From: Palleronia aestuarii
GTDB lineage: Bacteria; Pseudomonadota; Alphaproteobacteria; Rhodobacterales; Rhodobacteraceae
NCBI RefSeq assembly: GCF_003253995.1
Contig: NZ_QKZL01000016.1
Coordinates: 23,685-87,684, forward strand
Direction of reading: 5' to 3'
Length of the DNA stretch: 64,000 bases
This document shows, piece by piece, positions 63,737-64,000 of this stretch. The stretch's first letter is position 1. The number at the start of each line of letters is the position of its first letter. The translations under genes were made by a program, and so were the position numbers. The notes beneath the pieces are model-generated. The model worked only from the letters and a program-made list of their open reading frames with translations. It did no database searches and was not told the DNA's origin.

Positions 63737-64000
63737 GTCCAGCGACATAGCTGTCCGGCATGTCCAAGCCTGCGCCCACCCGTTACCGCACCCTGAACTG
63801 GTCGAGTTACTACGCGTCGCTGCGTGAGCGCGGGTCTCTGACGGTCTGGTTCGACCCGGGCATGGCTTGGCACGCGGCGCCTTCGGGCAAGCAGGGGCGG
63901 CAGAAAACCTTCTCGGACGCGGCGATCCAAGCGTGCCTGACCATCAAGGTGCTGTTCGGCCTGCCGCTTCGCCAGACAACGGGCTTCGTGGCGAGCCTGT
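63737..64000 (+). mobile_element. IS5-family insertion sequence, left part
   Basis: The sequence switches from integrase to insertion element around here and continues past the window. The exact left terminal repeat cannot be fixed without the right end; it may lie upstream of 63737, within about 63711-63760, where an imperfect dyad GGATTCAC (63722-63729) / GTGAGTCC (63733-63740) is found. Confidence 0.6.
63760..64000 (+). CDS. IS5-family transposase, N-terminal part
   Basis: 80 codons of a transposase: MSKPAPTRYRTLNWSSYYAS, LRERGSLTVWFDPGMAWHAA, GRQKTFSDAAIQACLTIKVL and FGLPLRQTTGFVASL. This is the conserved start of IS5-family DDE transposases (RRGSLTVWFD...FSDAAIQ.CLT.KVLFG..LRQT.GFV). 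The catalytic DDE residues lie beyond the window. The ATG at 63760 is the natural start. Confidence 0.85.
   Translation, partial: MSKPAPTRYRTLNWSSYYASLRERGSLTVWFDPGMAWHAAPSGKQGRQKTFSDAAIQACLTIKVLFGLPLRQTTGFVASL

Overview
This is a GC-rich chromosomal window that reads as an alphaproteobacterium, most probably Rhodobacterales. The clues are the core-gene order at the right end (cold-shock/DUF192, pdxH facing fabI, sodB, ccmI-ruvX-DUF1289, dusA), a single-chain B12-dependent ribonucleotide reductase (nrdJ), a TAT-exported TRAP binding protein, and a rhamnose locus of rhizobial type. No taxonomic search was possible.

Positions 1-45.4 kb are almost entirely sugar and polyol catabolism. After the 5' end of fdhD there are several modules. 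(a) 0.5-3.2 kb: a Frc-like sugar ABC transporter with a single-domain ATPase. (b) 3.3-9.4 kb: SDR dehydrogenases, an ABM-like small protein, a class II aldolase, an FGGY kinase and a LacI regulator. (c) 9.4-11.1 kb: a D-lyxose isomerase family protein coupled to a PfkB kinase. (d) 11.5-17.2 kb: a polyol ABC transporter of the MalFGK/SmoEFGK type with a zinc polyol dehydrogenase, divergent from (e) 17.3-23.7 kb: a SorC regulator, a D-tagatose 3-epimerase family protein, a tagatose-kinase-like PfkB kinase, a GatZ/KbaZ-family protein and three SDRs. Together (d) and (e) look like a hexitol pathway ending at D-tagatose 6-phosphate and then D-fructose 6-phosphate. (f) 23.7-27.3 kb: a ribose-type ABC transporter. 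(g) 27.4-34.7 kb: a second ribose-type ABC transporter with two permeases, divergent from a LacI regulator, another epimerase and a small P-loop sugar kinase. (h) 34.8-45.4 kb: a complete L-rhamnose locus, rhaI-rhaD divergent from rhaRSTPQUK. Within the operons genes are tightly packed, often with 4-base ATGA overlaps. GC-rich hairpins follow four of the five ABC binding-protein genes.

Positions 45.7-62.7 kb are housekeeping genes: nrdJ with two NrdR-box-like sites upstream, a TRAP transporter whose binding protein is split from its two membrane subunits, tRNA-Pro(UGG), a DUF192 protein overlapping a double cold-shock-domain protein, pdxH, fabI, a LysE exporter, a xanthine/guanine phosphoribosyltransferase, a Host_attach protein, Fe-type superoxide dismutase, ccmI, ruvX, DUF1289 and dusA.

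From 62.7 kb to the end, next to the 5' end of dusA, the character changes. A tyrosine-type integrase gene keeps its arm-binding and core-binding parts but loses its catalytic domain, and an IS5-family transposase gene starts immediately after and runs off the window. This fits a dusA-associated integrative element damaged by an IS insertion.

The best candidates for something undescribed are: the LacI/epimerase/P-loop-kinase module with its own ABC transporter (27.4-34.7 kb), the polyol-to-tagatose branch, the FNFG-repeat tail on the TRAP large permease, the DEP-to-DSP change in one ABC ATPase, and the dusA-linked element.
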